64,000 nucleotides of DNA from Labrys wisconsinensis (GCF_030814995.1 NZ_JAUSVX010000007.1:124001-188000); one strand, 5' to 3'. Shown: positions 33,329 to 42,472, numbered from the stretch's first letter. Notes: generated by a model not told the origin, from the sequence alone. A program made the numbers and translations.

Positions 33329-35134
33329 TTACGCGGTGGCCTGCCGGCCGGGGCGGCGCTCGCCCTCGTCGCGGAACTGCATGGCGTGCAAATGGAAATA
33401 GCGGCCGCGGCGGGCCAGCAGCTCCTCGTGCCGGCCCTCCTCGACGACGCGGCCGCCCTCGACGACGCAGATCCGGTCGGCACGCTGCACGGTCTGCAGG
33501 CGATGGGCGATGACGATGGTGGTGCGGCCGGTGCTGAGCTCGTCGAGCGCGGTCTGGACCGCCACCTCGGATTCGGAATCGAGCGCCGCCGTGGCCTCGT
33601 CGAGCAGCACGATCGGGGCATGACGCAGGACGGCGCGGGCGATGGTGATCCGGGCGCGCTGGCCGCCGGAGAGCTGCAGGCCGCGCTCGCCGACCGGCGT
33701 GTCGTAGCCGAGCTCGAAGCCGAGGATGAAGTCGTGGGCATGGGCCGCCTTGGCCGCGGCCACCACGTCCTCCTCGCTGGCGCCGAGATGGCCGAAGGCG
33801 ATGTTCTCGCGGATGGTGCCGGCGAACAGGAACACGTCCTGCCCGACATAGGCGATCGCGCCGCGGAGCGAGGGCAGCGACACGGCGGAGACGTCCTGCC
33901 CGTCGATGGCGACGCGTCCGCCGTCCGGATCGTAGAAGCGCGGGATCATGTTCATGATCGTCGACTTGCCGCCGCCGGACTGGCCGACCAGAGCGGTGGT
34001 CCGGCCGGCCTCGGCGACGAAGGAGACGCCGCGCAGCACCGGCTCGTCGGCGCGATAGCCGAACGTCACGTCCTCGAAGGCGATGCGCCCGGCGCTCACC
34101 GCCAGCGGCGGCTTGGCCGCCTCGGCCGGGCCTTCGGCCGTCGGGCTGTCGAGGAAGTCGAAATACATGCGCACCCCCGCGAGGGCGGCGTTGAGGTCGA
34201 CGTTGAACTTGGCGAGGCGCTTGGCCGGCTCGTAGGCGAGCAGCAGGGCCGTGAGGAAGGAGAAGAAGGCGCCGGGCGTCTGACCGCCCGCGATCACCCG
34301 CCAGCCGCTGTAGATGATCACCACGGCGACCGCCATGCCGCCGAGCGTCTCCATCAGCGGGCTGGAGCGGCTGGCGAGCTCGGCGATCTTGTTGGCGGCG
34401 CGCTGGAAATGAGCGATGGCTGAGCCCATGCGCTGGAGCATGACCTCTTCGAGGCCGAAGGACTTGACCACGCGCACGCCCTGCGCCGTCTCCTGCAGCG
34501 CCGCCACGATCTGGGCCGAGCCCTCGTACTGGCGCTGGGCCACGCCACGCACCCGGCGGGTGAGGTAGCGCGCTCCGAGCACGGCCGGCGGCATGATCAC
34601 CAGCGCGGCGAGGGAGAGGAGCGGGTCCTGCACCACCATCACGGTGGTGAGCGCGATCAGCGACATCAGGTCGCGGCCGATCGAGGTGACGACCAGGTTG
34701 AGGCTGTTGCGCGCCGAGACGGCGATGAAGCTGTTCTGGGCGATCAGCTGCGTGGAATGGGTTCCGGTGAAGAAGCCGAGGTCCTGGCGCAGGAGATGCT
34801 CGAACATGCGGGTCTGCACGCCGGCGATGATGCGGTTGCCGATCCGGGCCATGGTGGTGTCCTGGCCGTAGCTGCCGAGGCCCTTGGCCAGGTAGATCGC
34901 CACCACCGCGACTCCGAGCCAGATGATGGCGCTCTGGTTGCGGTCGACGAAGAGCTGGTTGATGACGTCGCGCATGAGATAGGCGGAGAGGCCGGTGGCG
35001 GCCGCCGTCACGCCCATGCAGACGAAGGCGAAGGCATAGGAGGGCACGTGCCGGCGCCCTTCCTCCCGGATCATGCGGCTCAGCAGCGCCAGGGCGCTCG
35101 GCCCGGTGTCGGTAAGGGAGGATATGGCTCGCAT
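33329..35134 (-). CDS. ABC exporter, fused permease-ATPase (MsbA-like)
   Basis: A 601-residue half-transporter. Residues 30-325 hold six membrane helices. The C-terminal ATPase has Walker A GQSGGGKST, signature LSGGQRARITIARAV, Walker B IVLLDEATAALD and the H-loop IVIAHRLQTV. It probably works as a homodimer exporting lipid A, lipids or drugs; length and motifs fit MsbA/LmrA-type proteins. Whether this is the essential MsbA cannot be decided here. It is followed closely by a HAD phosphatase gene on the same strand. Confidence 0.88.
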   Translation of the reverse strand: MRAISSLTDTGPSALALLSRMIREEGRRHVPSYAFAFVCMGVTAAATGLSAYLMRDVINQLFVDRNQSAIIWLGVAVVAIYLAKGLGSYGQDTTMARIGNRIIAGVQTRMFEHLLRQDLGFFTGTHSTQLIAQNSFIAVSARNSLNLVVTSIGRDLMSLIALTTVMVVQDPLLSLAALVIMPPAVLGARYLTRRVRGVAQRQYEGSAQIVAALQETAQGVRVVKSFGLEEVMLQRMGSAIAHFQRAANKIAELASRSSPLMETLGGMAVAVVIIYSGWRVIAGGQTPGAFFSFLTALLLAYEPAKRLAKFNVDLNAALAGVRMYFDFLDSPTAEGPAEAAKPPLAVSAGRIAFEDVTFGYRADEPVLRGVSFVAEAGRTTALVGQSGGGKSTIMNMIPRFYDPDGGRVAIDGQDVSAVSLPSLRGAIAYVGQDVFLFAGTIRENIAFGHLGASEEDVVAAAKAAHAHDFILGFELGYDTPVGERGLQLSGGQRARITIARAVLRHAPIVLLDEATAALDSESEVAVQTALDELSTGRTTIVIAHRLQTVQRADRICVVEGGRVVEEGRHEELLARRGRYFHLHAMQFRDEGERRPGRQATA

Positions 35135-35208
35135 CTCCGATCGAACCGCCGGCTTCTAGCACCGCCGCCGCCGTATGGACAATCCGCCGGGCCTCCTGGC
35201 GAGCGTCC

Positions 35209-35826
35209 TCAGGCGCCAGGCCAGCGGGCCAGCAGCCGCTCGGCCGAGGCGAGGCCCTCGGGGTCGTTGACGTTGACGAAGGGGTCGAAGGGCTCGGCCG
35301 GCCATTCCGCCTCGGCAAAGCCCAGGCGCTCGATCATGGTGGCGACGCGGCGCACGCCCTCCTCGACCAGCGCCCGGCGCAGCGCCTGCCGGCAGGCGAC
35401 CGGCCAGAGCGCCGCCGTCGGGTGCGCCCGCCCGCCGGAAACCGCCACCGCGCCGGAGCCGCGGCGCGCCCGGTGCAGGCCGGCGACCAGGTCCTGCGGC
35501 AGGAACGGCGCATCGCAGGGCGCCACCGCCACCCAGTCGATGCCGGGACCGGCCGCCGCCGCGTCGAGGCCGGCGAGCACGCCGGCGAGCGGGCCGGGAT
35601 GGCCGGGCACGCCGTCCGCCACCACGGGCACGCCGAAGGCGGCGAAGCGCGCCGGATCGCCGTTGGCGTTGAGCACGAGCAGGGAGACCTGCGGCGCCAG
35701 GCGCGCCACCGCCCGCGCCAGCATGGCGCGGCCGCCGAGGTCGACGAGGCCCTTGTCGCCGCCGCCCATGCGGCGCGCCAGGCCGCCGGCAAGGATGATG
35801 CCGAGGGTGTGAGGGAGCGCGTCCAT
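35209..35826 (-). CDS. mobA: Molybdenum cofactor guanylyltransferase
   Basis: A 205-residue cytoplasmic enzyme joining GMP to molybdopterin to make the MGD form of the cofactor. The nucleotide-binding motif is ILAGGLARRMGGGDKGL. The conserved Asp is in VAPCDAPFLP and the C-terminal NVNDPEGL matches the family. The ATG at 35826 gives MDALPHTLG. It diverges from tusA-mobB with 90 bp between the starts, so a shared promoter region serves cofactor maturation genes. Confidence 0.9.
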   Translation of the reverse strand: MDALPHTLGIILAGGLARRMGGGDKGLVDLGGRAMLARAVARLAPQVSLLVLNANGDPARFAAFGVPVVADGVPGHPGPLAGVLAGLDAAAAGPGIDWVAVAPCDAPFLPQDLVAGLHRARRGSGAVAVSGGRAHPTAALWPVACRQALRRALVEEGVRRVATMIERLGFAEAEWPAEPFDPFVNVNDPEGLASAERLLARWPGA

Positions 35827-35916
35827 GCCCGACTGTGCCACCGCCGCCGCCGCGGCGCAAAGCGCGAACGCAGCGCTCGCTTGAACGGCGGGGCCAGCCC
35901 CGGTAGGACTGCCGGC

Positions 35917-36147
35917 ATGGATGAGATCCGCCTCGACCTCAGGGGCCTCAAATGCCCGCTGCCGGTCCTGCGCACGCGCAAGGCGCTGCGCGCCGCCGCG
36001 CCCGGCGCGCTGGTGGTGGCCACCTGCACCGATCCGATGGCGGCGATCGACCTGCCGAACCTGGCGCGCGAGACCGGCGACACCCTGGAAGACCAAGTCG
36101 CTGCGCAGGGTTACGTCGAGTTCCGCATCCGCAAGGCGAAGGCCTGA
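35917..36147 (+). CDS. TusA-family sulfur carrier protein
   Basis: A 76-residue protein of the SirA/TusA/YedF family. The persulfide-forming cysteine is C13 in the family CPxP motif (LRGLKCPLPVLRTRKAL). TusA proteins relay sulfur from cysteine desulfurases to tRNA thiolation, molybdopterin and other pathways. It is followed by mobB with a 2-bp gap and faces mobA, so a role in molybdenum-cofactor sulfuration or sulfur supply is a good inference. Confidence 0.85.
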   Translation: MDEIRLDLRGLKCPLPVLRTRKALRAAAPGALVVATCTDPMAAIDLPNLARETGDTLEDQVAAQGYVEFRIRKAKA

Positions 36148-36149
36148 CG

Positions 36150-36692
36150 ATGCGCCTGATCGGACTGTCGGGCTGGAGCGGCGCCGGCAAGACCACCCTG
36201 ATCGCCGCCGTCATCCCCGCCCTGGTGGCACGCGGCGTGACGGTCTCCACGATCAAGCACGCCCATCATTCCTTCGAGATCGACCAGCCGGGCAAGGACA
36301 GCTTCGTCCATCGCCAGGCCGGCGCCAGCGAGGTGCTGGTCGCCTCGGCGCACCGCTTCGCGCTGATGCGGGAGCTGCGCGGCGCGCCCGAGCCGCCGCT
36401 CGCCGAACTGGTCGGGCGGCTGGCGCCGGTCGACCTCGTCATCGTCGAAGGCTTCAAGCGCGACGCCCATCCCAAGCTCGAGATCCATCGCGTGGCGACG
36501 GACAAGGCCTTCATCCACCCCGGCGACCCCCATGTCCGCGCCATCGCCACGGACGCCCCCGGCCCCTTCCCGATCCCGCGCCTGCCGCTCGACGACATCG
36601 CCGGCATCACCGGCTGGATGCTGCGCGAGGCCGTGCCGGTGGAGGAGCTTTTCGGCGGGGGCGGACGGCAGTCCGGACGCAACGGCGGTTGA
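36150..36692 (+). CDS. mobB: Molybdopterin-guanine dinucleotide biosynthesis adaptor MobB
   Basis: A 180-residue P-loop GTPase helping MobA. Walker A is GWSGAGKTT; the next block STIKHAHHSFEIDQPGKDS is diagnostic of MobB, as is VDLVIVEGFKRDAHPK. The start at 36150 lies 2 bp after the tusA stop, indicating co-transcription. Confidence 0.92.
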   Translation: MRLIGLSGWSGAGKTTLIAAVIPALVARGVTVSTIKHAHHSFEIDQPGKDSFVHRQAGASEVLVASAHRFALMRELRGAPEPPLAELVGRLAPVDLVIVEGFKRDAHPKLEIHRVATDKAFIHPGDPHVRAIATDAPGPFPIPRLPLDDIAGITGWMLREAVPVEELFGGGGRQSGRNGG

Positions 36693-36850
36693 GTGCCGCC
36701 ACAACGGCGCAACATGCAAGGCGGGGGCGAGAACGGCGACGGCCGCCGTCATGGCGTTGTTCAGCCCGTCGACGAGCCGTGCAGGACTGGATGTCACCAC
36801 CGTCCGTCGAAACCCGCGATGCGACCGGGGAAACGGGCAGATCGGGTCGA

Positions 36851-38098
36851 TCATCGGCCCTCTCGGGCACGCCGCGAGTCCTGGCCGCGATCGCGGTAAT
36901 TCTCCGCCAGTTCCGCGACCCGCCGGGCCGAGCCTGCCGCCAGGGTCCACCCGAGAGGGCCGTGGCCGGCGTTCACCAGGAGGTTCCTCGGGCCGAGGCG
37001 GGCAACGATGGGTCGGCCGCCCGGGGTGAGCGGGCGCAGACCGGACCAGTGACGGACCGGCCCCTTGGGATGGTCGGGCAGAATGGCGGCGAGGTTGTCC
37101 TCCAGCATGCGGCCGCGCCTGGCATCGAGCGAGGTATCGTAGCCGGCGAACTCCACCGTGCCGGCGACACGCAGGCGCTCGCCGAGCGGCGTCACCGCGG
37201 CCTTGAGCTCGTCGTCGGCCACCGGGATGCGCGGCGCGCCGTTCCAGCCGGGCGTGTCCACGGTGATCGAATAGCCCTTGGCCGGATAGATCGGCAGCGA
37301 CAAGCCGATCGTCCGCGCCAGACGCGGCGAATAGCTGCCGAGCGCCAGCACGAAGAGGTCGCCCTTGACGGGACCGCCGCCTGTCTCGACCGCGGTGATG
37401 CGCTCGCCCTCGATCGCCAGGCGGTGGATGGTCTGCCCGTAGCGGAATTGTGCGCCGCGCGCCGCGGCCACGGCGGCAATGGCTTGCGTGAACTTGAAGG
37501 CGTCGCCACTCTCGTCGTCGGGGTAGAACACCGCGCCCGAGAGGCGCCCGGCGATGGGCGCGAGTGCCGGCTCACGCGCTACGGCCGTCCCGGCGTCCAG
37601 CCGCTCCACGCGGACGCCGAGCTCCTCGTACAGGGCCGCAGCGCGCAACGCAGACTCCATCGAGCCCTTGCTCCGGAAGATCTTGAGCAGACCCGGCGGG
37701 TTGCGGTCGTAGGAAAGCTGCTCCAGCGCGACGATGCGGCGGAGTTCCGCCAGGCTGTCGAGCGCCAGTGCGAGCGTCGCCCGCGTGTTGGCCCGCCACG
37801 GCGCCGGCCGGCAATTGGCGAGGAACGACAGGCCCCAGCGCAGCATGCCCGGCACGGCCGAGAGCCGCAGCAGCATGGGCGCGTCGTCCTTGCCCAGCCA
37901 TTTCAGGATCTTGGCCGGCGTGCCCGGCGCGGCCCAGGAATCGGAGGTCGCGGGGGTGACGAGGCCGCCATTGGCGAAGCTCGTCTCCAGGCCGGCGGCG
38001 GGCTGACGATCGAGGACCACGACATCGTGGCCGTCGGCCGCCAGCGCATAGGCGGTGGTGGCGCCGATTACGCCGGCGCCGAGGACCACGATGCGCAA
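36851..38098 (-). CDS. D-amino acid dehydrogenase (DadA-like)
   Basis: A 415-residue FAD-dependent DAO-family enzyme. The FAD-binding Rossmann motif is RIVVLGAGVIGATTAYALAADGH. The family landmarks are SFANGGLVTPATSDSWAAPG and, near the end, HWSGLRPLTPGGRPIVARLG and NAGHGPLGWTLAAGSARRV. DadA enzymes oxidise D-amino acids to keto acids and ammonia through an imino acid, passing electrons to the respiratory chain. A TTG start at 38098 is chosen because AAGGAG lies 7 nt upstream and the FAD motif then begins the protein. It follows ridA, an enolase-type enzyme and an amino-acid ABC transporter on the same strand. Confidence 0.88.
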   Translation of the reverse strand: MRIVVLGAGVIGATTAYALAADGHDVVVLDRQPAAGLETSFANGGLVTPATSDSWAAPGTPAKILKWLGKDDAPMLLRLSAVPGMLRWGLSFLANCRPAPWRANTRATLALALDSLAELRRIVALEQLSYDRNPPGLLKIFRSKGSMESALRAAALYEELGVRVERLDAGTAVAREPALAPIAGRLSGAVFYPDDESGDAFKFTQAIAAVAAARGAQFRYGQTIHRLAIEGERITAVETGGGPVKGDLFVLALGSYSPRLARTIGLSLPIYPAKGYSITVDTPGWNGAPRIPVADDELKAAVTPLGERLRVAGTVEFAGYDTSLDARRGRMLEDNLAAILPDHPKGPVRHWSGLRPLTPGGRPIVARLGPRNLLVNAGHGPLGWTLAAGSARRVAELAENYRDRGQDSRRAREGR

Positions 38099-38251
38099 GA
38101 TATTCTCCTTGGGGATCGCTGAACGGTGCTTCGATCCTGTCGCGACCGGCGAGGCCGAAGGGCGAAGGGAGCGGGATCCATGGGAAGAGGCGCGGCTCCG
38201 CGACATGCCCCCTCCGGAGCCACTTCGCGGCTCCGGACGTGACGGACGGGA

Positions 38252-38629
38252 TCAGCGCCTGATATGCGCGTAGGCGACGATCTCGATCATCGCGTCAGGC
38301 ACCATCAGGCCGGCGACGATGACGGTCGCGCGGTTTGGGTAGGGCTTCGAGAAGTAGCGCCGATAGACGGCGTTCATGCCCTGAAAGGCCGCCTTGTCGG
38401 TCAGGTAGACCAGCACCTGGGTGACATCCTCCAGCGTGCCTCCGGCCGCCTCGATCGTGCGCCTCAGGTTGGAGAAGGTGAGATCGGCCTGGGCCGCGAT
38501 ATCGCCGGTCTCGATCGAGCCGTCTTCCCGGATCGGGATCTGCGCCGTGTAGAGGATCCCGTCCGCGCTGACGGCCCACTCGATGGGCGCGTCCTCACCG
38601 GGCAGATGGGTCTTGACGACGGTCTTCAT
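38252..38629 (-). CDS. RidA family enamine/imine deaminase
   Basis: A 125-residue YjgF/YER057c/UK114 protein. RidA hydrolyses reactive 2-aminoacrylate-type enamines and imines to keto acids. The carboxylate-binding Arg is in PNRATVIVAGL, and the VTQVLVYLTDKAAFQGMNAVYRRYF block is characteristic; it is quoted here as landmarks only. The ATG at 38629 overlaps the stop of the enolase-type gene (ATGA). It stands between a putative epimerase and a D-amino-acid dehydrogenase, so it could clean up the imino acid released by the latter. Confidence 0.9.
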   Translation of the reverse strand: MKTVVKTHLPGEDAPIEWAVSADGILYTAQIPIREDGSIETGDIAAQADLTFSNLRRTIEAAGGTLEDVTQVLVYLTDKAAFQGMNAVYRRYFSKPYPNRATVIVAGLMVPDAMIEIVAYAHIRR

Positions 38630-39816
38630 GCTGTCTCTCCAAGCGGTTGCCGTGGCTGGAATTCCGGCGTCCCATCCCACGCGGACCAGGGCAGGAACTG
38701 GCCCTCGCGCCGGTAGGCCTCGGCGTAGCGGGCGAGACGCTTCTCATCGACCTCGATGCCGAGGCCGGGCTTGTCGATCAGGCCCCAGCGCGGGCCGGTG
38801 GCGATCGGAAGGGGCTCGGCGAGCAGGTCGCCTTCCATGACCGAAGCGGTCTGCTGCGCTCCCTCCGTCGCGTTGGGCAGCGTCAGCAGCATGTGGTGGG
38901 CGGCAGCGGCGGCGATGCCGAACTCGCCATGGGTGTGCTTGCAGACACCGATCCCCTTGAGGTTTGCGAGGCTGCAGAGCGTGTGAAAGCGGCGCAACGT
39001 ACCGACCCAGTAGCTGCTCATGCAGAGCACGTCAGCCGCGCCGCTGTCGATCATCCGGACCACGGCGTCCTCGCCGCTCAGCCCCTCGTTGGCGCAGAGC
39101 GCCACGGGCACGCGCTTGCGCAAGTCCTGCATCAGGGACAGGGGGGCGGCGCGCACCGGCGCCTCGGCGAAGTCGATGTCGAAGGCCTCGTGCCAGCGCG
39201 TCAGCAGGCGCACTGCCATCGGCAGCGGCCAGGCCTCGTTGGCATCGATACGGATCATGGCGTCCGGACCGGCGGTGGAGCGGATCGCCGCCAGCATGCG
39301 CTCCTCGGCGGCGGCGTCGACACCGACCTTGAGGTAGTAGTGGCGATAGCCGCGCCGGACGCCGAGGAGCACCTGCGCGGCGACCTCGTCGGGCGTGCCG
39401 GCGGCGAGGTAGAAGAAGTAGTCGACCGCCTCGCGCATCGCTCCGCCGAACAGGCGGTAGAGCGGCTGGCCGCAGGCCTTGCCGCACAGGTCCCACAGCG
39501 CGATGTCGATGCCTGCGTAGGCGAAGTTGCCGGTCTGGAGGCGGTAGTCCCACAGGCCGGTGCGGTAGACGTCACGGGCGATCGCCTCGGTGTCCCAGGG
39601 ATCGCGGCCGAGGACGAAGGGCGCCATGGCCTTGACCGCCATCTCGATCGAGGCGGTATCGGCGCCACTGCAACTCTCGCCCCAGCCGACGAGGCCTGAA
39701 TCGGTCGTCAGCTTCACCACGACGTCGCTGACGCCGCCGCGCTGGACGCGCGCGCTGCGCTCGACCTGGCTGTAGGGCACGCTGACGGGAATGGTTTCCA
39801 GGCCAATGATCTTCAT
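38626..39816 (-). CDS. Enolase superfamily enzyme (mandelate racemase/muconate lactonising type)
   Basis: A 396-residue enzyme with an N-terminal capping domain (1-125) and a TIM-barrel. Metal ligands are D191 (IDANEAW), E218 (DFAEAP) and E244 (CANEGL), with normal spacing. K163 is in YLKVG, where KxK is usual, so the second Lys is G165. H294 and H296 lie in KHTHGEFG. The second Lys of MLE-type racemases (near 267) is absent, so chemistry resembles a one-base or His-base dehydratase/epimerase. It is coupled to ridA and lies 7 bp after an amino-acid transporter ATPase. An amino-acid or betaine epimerase or dehydratase is inferred; the substrate is unknown. Confidence 0.87.
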   Translation of the reverse strand: MKIIGLETIPVSVPYSQVERSARVQRGGVSDVVVKLTTDSGLVGWGESCSGADTASIEMAVKAMAPFVLGRDPWDTEAIARDVYRTGLWDYRLQTGNFAYAGIDIALWDLCGKACGQPLYRLFGGAMREAVDYFFYLAAGTPDEVAAQVLLGVRRGYRHYYLKVGVDAAAEERMLAAIRSTAGPDAMIRIDANEAWPLPMAVRLLTRWHEAFDIDFAEAPVRAAPLSLMQDLRKRVPVALCANEGLSGEDAVVRMIDSGAADVLCMSSYWVGTLRRFHTLCSLANLKGIGVCKHTHGEFGIAAAAAHHMLLTLPNATEGAQQTASVMEGDLLAEPLPIATGPRWGLIDKPGLGIEVDEKRLARYAEAYRREGQFLPWSAWDGTPEFQPRQPLGETA

Positions 39817-39823
39817 GAGCGCG

Positions 39824-40594
39824 TCATTCCGACTTTTCGAGGATCTTTTTCAGGAAGGTGCGGGTGCGCTCCTGGCTCGGACGGCGCAGCAGCGTGTCCG
39901 GCGAGCCTTCCTCGACGATGCGGCCGTGATCCATGAAGATCACCCGGTCCGAGACGTCGCCGGCGAAGCGCACCTCGTGGGTGACGATCATCATCGTGCG
40001 CCCCTCCTCGGCGAGGGTGCGCATGACGGCGAGAACCTCGCCGACCAGTTCCGGATCGAGCGCCGAGGTCGGCTCGTCGAAGAGGATCAGCTTGGGCTGC
40101 ATGGCGAGCACGCGGGCGATGGCGACACGCTGCTGCTGGCCGCCGGAGAGGCGGTCCGGGTATTCCGAGAGCTTGTGGCCGAGACCGACCTTCCGCAGCA
40201 TCTGCGCCGAGAGGTCTCGCGCCTCGGCGAGGGCGAGGCCGCGCACCCGCCGCGGCGCCAGCGCCACGTTGTCGATGGCCGACAGGTGGGGAAAGAGATT
40301 GAAGCGCTGGAAGACGAAGCCGATCTCGGCGCGCGAGGCGGCCATCTCGCGGTCGGAGAGGTAGCGCCCGCGCTCGCCCTCGGCCCGGCCGATCAGCTTG
40401 CCGTCGATGCGCACCTCGCCGCTGGTCGGGCGTTCGAGATAGTTCACGCAGCGCAGAAGCGTCGTCTTGCCCGAGCCGCTGGGCCCGATGATCGACAGGC
40501 ACTCGCCGCGCGCGACCTCGAGATCGATGCCGCCGAGCACTTCGAGCGTGCCGAAGCTCTTCCTGAGGGCGGCGATGCGAACGAGCGGATCCAT
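39824..40594 (-). CDS. Polar amino acid ABC transporter ATP-binding protein
   Basis: A 256-residue GlnQ/HisP-type ATPase. Walker A is GPSGSGKTT, the Q-loop [11 protein letters not shown], the signature [16 protein letters not shown], and Walker [13 protein letters not shown] followed by the MMIVTHEV switch. The FNLFPHL motif marks the polar-amino-acid (HAAT) branch. It belongs with the two permeases and binding protein upstream but is separated from them by 212 bp containing a large palindromic element. It leads directly into the enolase-type gene. Confidence 0.92.
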   Translation of the reverse strand: MDPLVRIAALRKSFGTLEVLGGIDLEVARGECLSIIGPSGSGKTTLLRCVNYLERPTSGEVRIDGKLIGRAEGERGRYLSDREMAASRAEIGFVFQRFNLFPHLSAIDNVALAPRRVRGLALAEARDLSAQMLRKVGLGHKLSEYPDRLSGGQQQRVAIARVLAMQPKLILFDEPTSALDPELVGEVLAVMRTLAEEGRTMMIVTHEVRFAGDVSDRVIFMDHGRIVEEGSPDTLLRRPSQERTRTFLKKILEKSE

Positions 40595-40668
40595 GGAGAG
40601 CCCATTGGAGAAAAGGCAGGGAGAGCGCTGCCCGTCTATGAAGAGCAGGTCACGAGGCCCCGAGAAGC

Positions 40669-40769
40669 GTCATTTCGGGTCGCCCGCGGCCGGGCCGGGA
40701 ATCCATGATCGCCGTTGCCGCGGCTGCCTGCCGGCATGGCGGACATGGATCCCCGCTTTCGCAAATGAC
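40669..40769. repeat. 101-bp nested palindromic element
   Basis: Outer arms GTCATTT (40669-40675) and AAATGAC (40763-40769) enclose inner arms GGGAATCCATG (40697-40707) and CATGGATCCCC (40744-40754). This nested layout resembles GTCATTCCGGG...GGAATCCAT palindromic repeats common in alphaproteobacterial intergenic regions. It lies between the binding-protein and ATPase genes of one transporter and could form a strong RNA hairpin there. Confidence 0.6.
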
Positions 40770-40806
40770 CCGCACGGCTTCGCAGCCCTTGCGAGAAGAC
40801 GAGGCG

Positions 40807-41730
40807 CTATTTCTTGAAGCAGCTCTCGGCCGCGGCCGGCGCCTTCCAGTCGGCCGGACGGTCGACGCCGTTGCGGTAATCCTTGGCCGGCGGCGCGAAC
40901 CAGCTCGGATCGCCGAGGCCGTATTCCGCCATCACCTTCACATTGGCGCACTCGGCCCAGGCCTTGGCGATCTCCTTGTTGATCGCCTCGTAGAGCTCCT
41001 TGTCCTGCGGCCACAGACCCATGATCGAGTAATACTTGGTCGACATGATCGGGTACTTGTCGGGCTCGGGCTTCAGCGCGACCTGGTGCAGCCCCCATTC
41101 CGGATGCTGGAGAAGCGCGTATTCGACCAGGCCGGGATCGAGCACCGCCATATCGACGCGACCGGCAACGACGTCCCGGATCACGGCGTCGGAGGTGTCG
41201 TAGAGCTTGACCTCGCCGACGCCCGGCACGGTCTTGAGCTCCGGCACCAGGGTGAAGCCGGTGACGGTGCCGATCTTCTTGCCGGCGATGTCGGCGAAGG
41301 TCGAATAGTTCGTCTCCTTCTTCTGCAGGAGATAGGTGCCGAAATAATAGATCGGGTCGGTCATCAGCAGGATCTTGGTGCGGTCGACCGTCCAGCCCAT
41401 CGAGCCGAGCATGATGTCGACCTTGCCCTGCTTGGTCGCCTGGATCAGCGCCGACCACTCCATCTGCACGGGCTTGACCTCGAGGCCGAGGTCGGCGGCG
41501 ATCTTGGCCAGCAGCGCGCCGTCGGTGCCGATCAGCTTGCCGTCCTTGAGGCCGGTCATCGGCATGTCGCCGTTGAAGCCGATCGTCAGCTTGCCCGGCT
41601 CGACGGTCCGGGGCGGCTCGGCACGGGCCGGTGCGCCGGCGCAGCCGATGACGAGCGCTGCGACGGCTGCACAGACGCTGCGCACGAAACCTCGCCGGCG
41701 CGATCCGCCGGTCTGCATGGTGGTGTTCAT
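40807..41730 (-). CDS. Amino acid ABC transporter substrate-binding protein (family 3)
   Basis: A 307-residue periplasmic binding protein. The N-terminus carries a signal peptide (RRRGFVRSVCAAVAALVIGCAGAPARA) with an Arg pair. The mature domain begins KLTIGFNGDMPMTGLKDGKLIG. The family-3 motif VDIMLGSMGWTVDRTKILLMTDPI shows it binds a small zwitterion, although the usual Arg-ligand positions are not assigned here. The ATG at 41730 follows GAGG. It belongs to the same transport unit as the two permeases just upstream. Confidence 0.9.
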   Translation of the reverse strand: MNTTMQTGGSRRRGFVRSVCAAVAALVIGCAGAPARAEPPRTVEPGKLTIGFNGDMPMTGLKDGKLIGTDGALLAKIAADLGLEVKPVQMEWSALIQATKQGKVDIMLGSMGWTVDRTKILLMTDPIYYFGTYLLQKKETNYSTFADIAGKKIGTVTGFTLVPELKTVPGVGEVKLYDTSDAVIRDVVAGRVDMAVLDPGLVEYALLQHPEWGLHQVALKPEPDKYPIMSTKYYSIMGLWPQDKELYEAINKEIAKAWAECANVKVMAEYGLGDPSWFAPPAKDYRNGVDRPADWKAPAAAESCFKK

Positions 41731-41794
41731 CCTCGATCCCCTCTGTGTGACGGTGGCTGGAGGCGGCCGCACTCTGGCCCATTCTTGGTTGCGG

Positions 41795-42472
41795 TCATGG
41801 GCGGCCCTTCGACAGAGCCGTCTCCAGCCGCCCCACGAGGAGCGACAGGGGATAGCTCATCGCGAAGTAGATGAGCGCCGCGAGGACGTAGAGATGCATC
41901 GGCATGAAGCTCGACGATGCCAGGTCCTTGGCGCGGAGCATGAGTTCGGGCGCGGCGATGATGGAGGCAATCGCCGTGTCCTTGAGAAGGCCGATGGCAT
42001 AGTTGCCGACCGGCGGCAGCACGATGCGCAGCGCCTGCGGGGCGATGACATCGATCATGCTGCGCGCCGGCGTCAGGCCGAGGGCGAGCGAGGCCTCGCG
42101 CTGGCCGCGGTCGATGGCCTCGATGCCGGCGCGAAAGACTTCGCCGAGAATGGCACCGCCCTGCAGGCCCAGGCCGACAACGGCGGCGGTGAAGGAGTCG
42201 AACTGGAGATTCGGGGCGACCGCCGGAAGACCGAAATAGATGACGAACAGGATGACGAGGGCCGGCGTGCCGCGCCCGACCTCGATATAGACGATGGCGG
42301 CCCAGCGCAGCGGCCAGGCATTCGAGGTCCGCACCAGCGCCACCGCCACGCCGATCAGCAGGGCCAGCGCGAGGCTCGCGCCGGCGAGCTTCAACGTCTC
42401 CCCGGCGGCGGCCAGCATCTGCGGCCCCCACTCGGGCAGATTCTCCCAAAGCTCCCCGAAGAACCTGATCAT
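41795..42472 (-). CDS. Amino acid ABC transporter permease (second)
   Basis: A 225-residue HisM/GlnP-type permease with five or so helices. Landmarks are YIEVGRGTPALVILFVIYFGLP and the EAA loop EAIDRGQREASLALGLTPARSM. It overlaps the first permease gene in an ATGA. The C-terminal segment is hydrophobic and ends LVGRLETALSKGRP. Confidence 0.92.
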   Translation of the reverse strand: MIRFFGELWENLPEWGPQMLAAAGETLKLAGASLALALLIGVAVALVRTSNAWPLRWAAIVYIEVGRGTPALVILFVIYFGLPAVAPNLQFDSFTAAVVGLGLQGGAILGEVFRAGIEAIDRGQREASLALGLTPARSMIDVIAPQALRIVLPPVGNYAIGLLKDTAIASIIAAPELMLRAKDLASSSFMPMHLYVLAALIYFAMSYPLSLLVGRLETALSKGRP

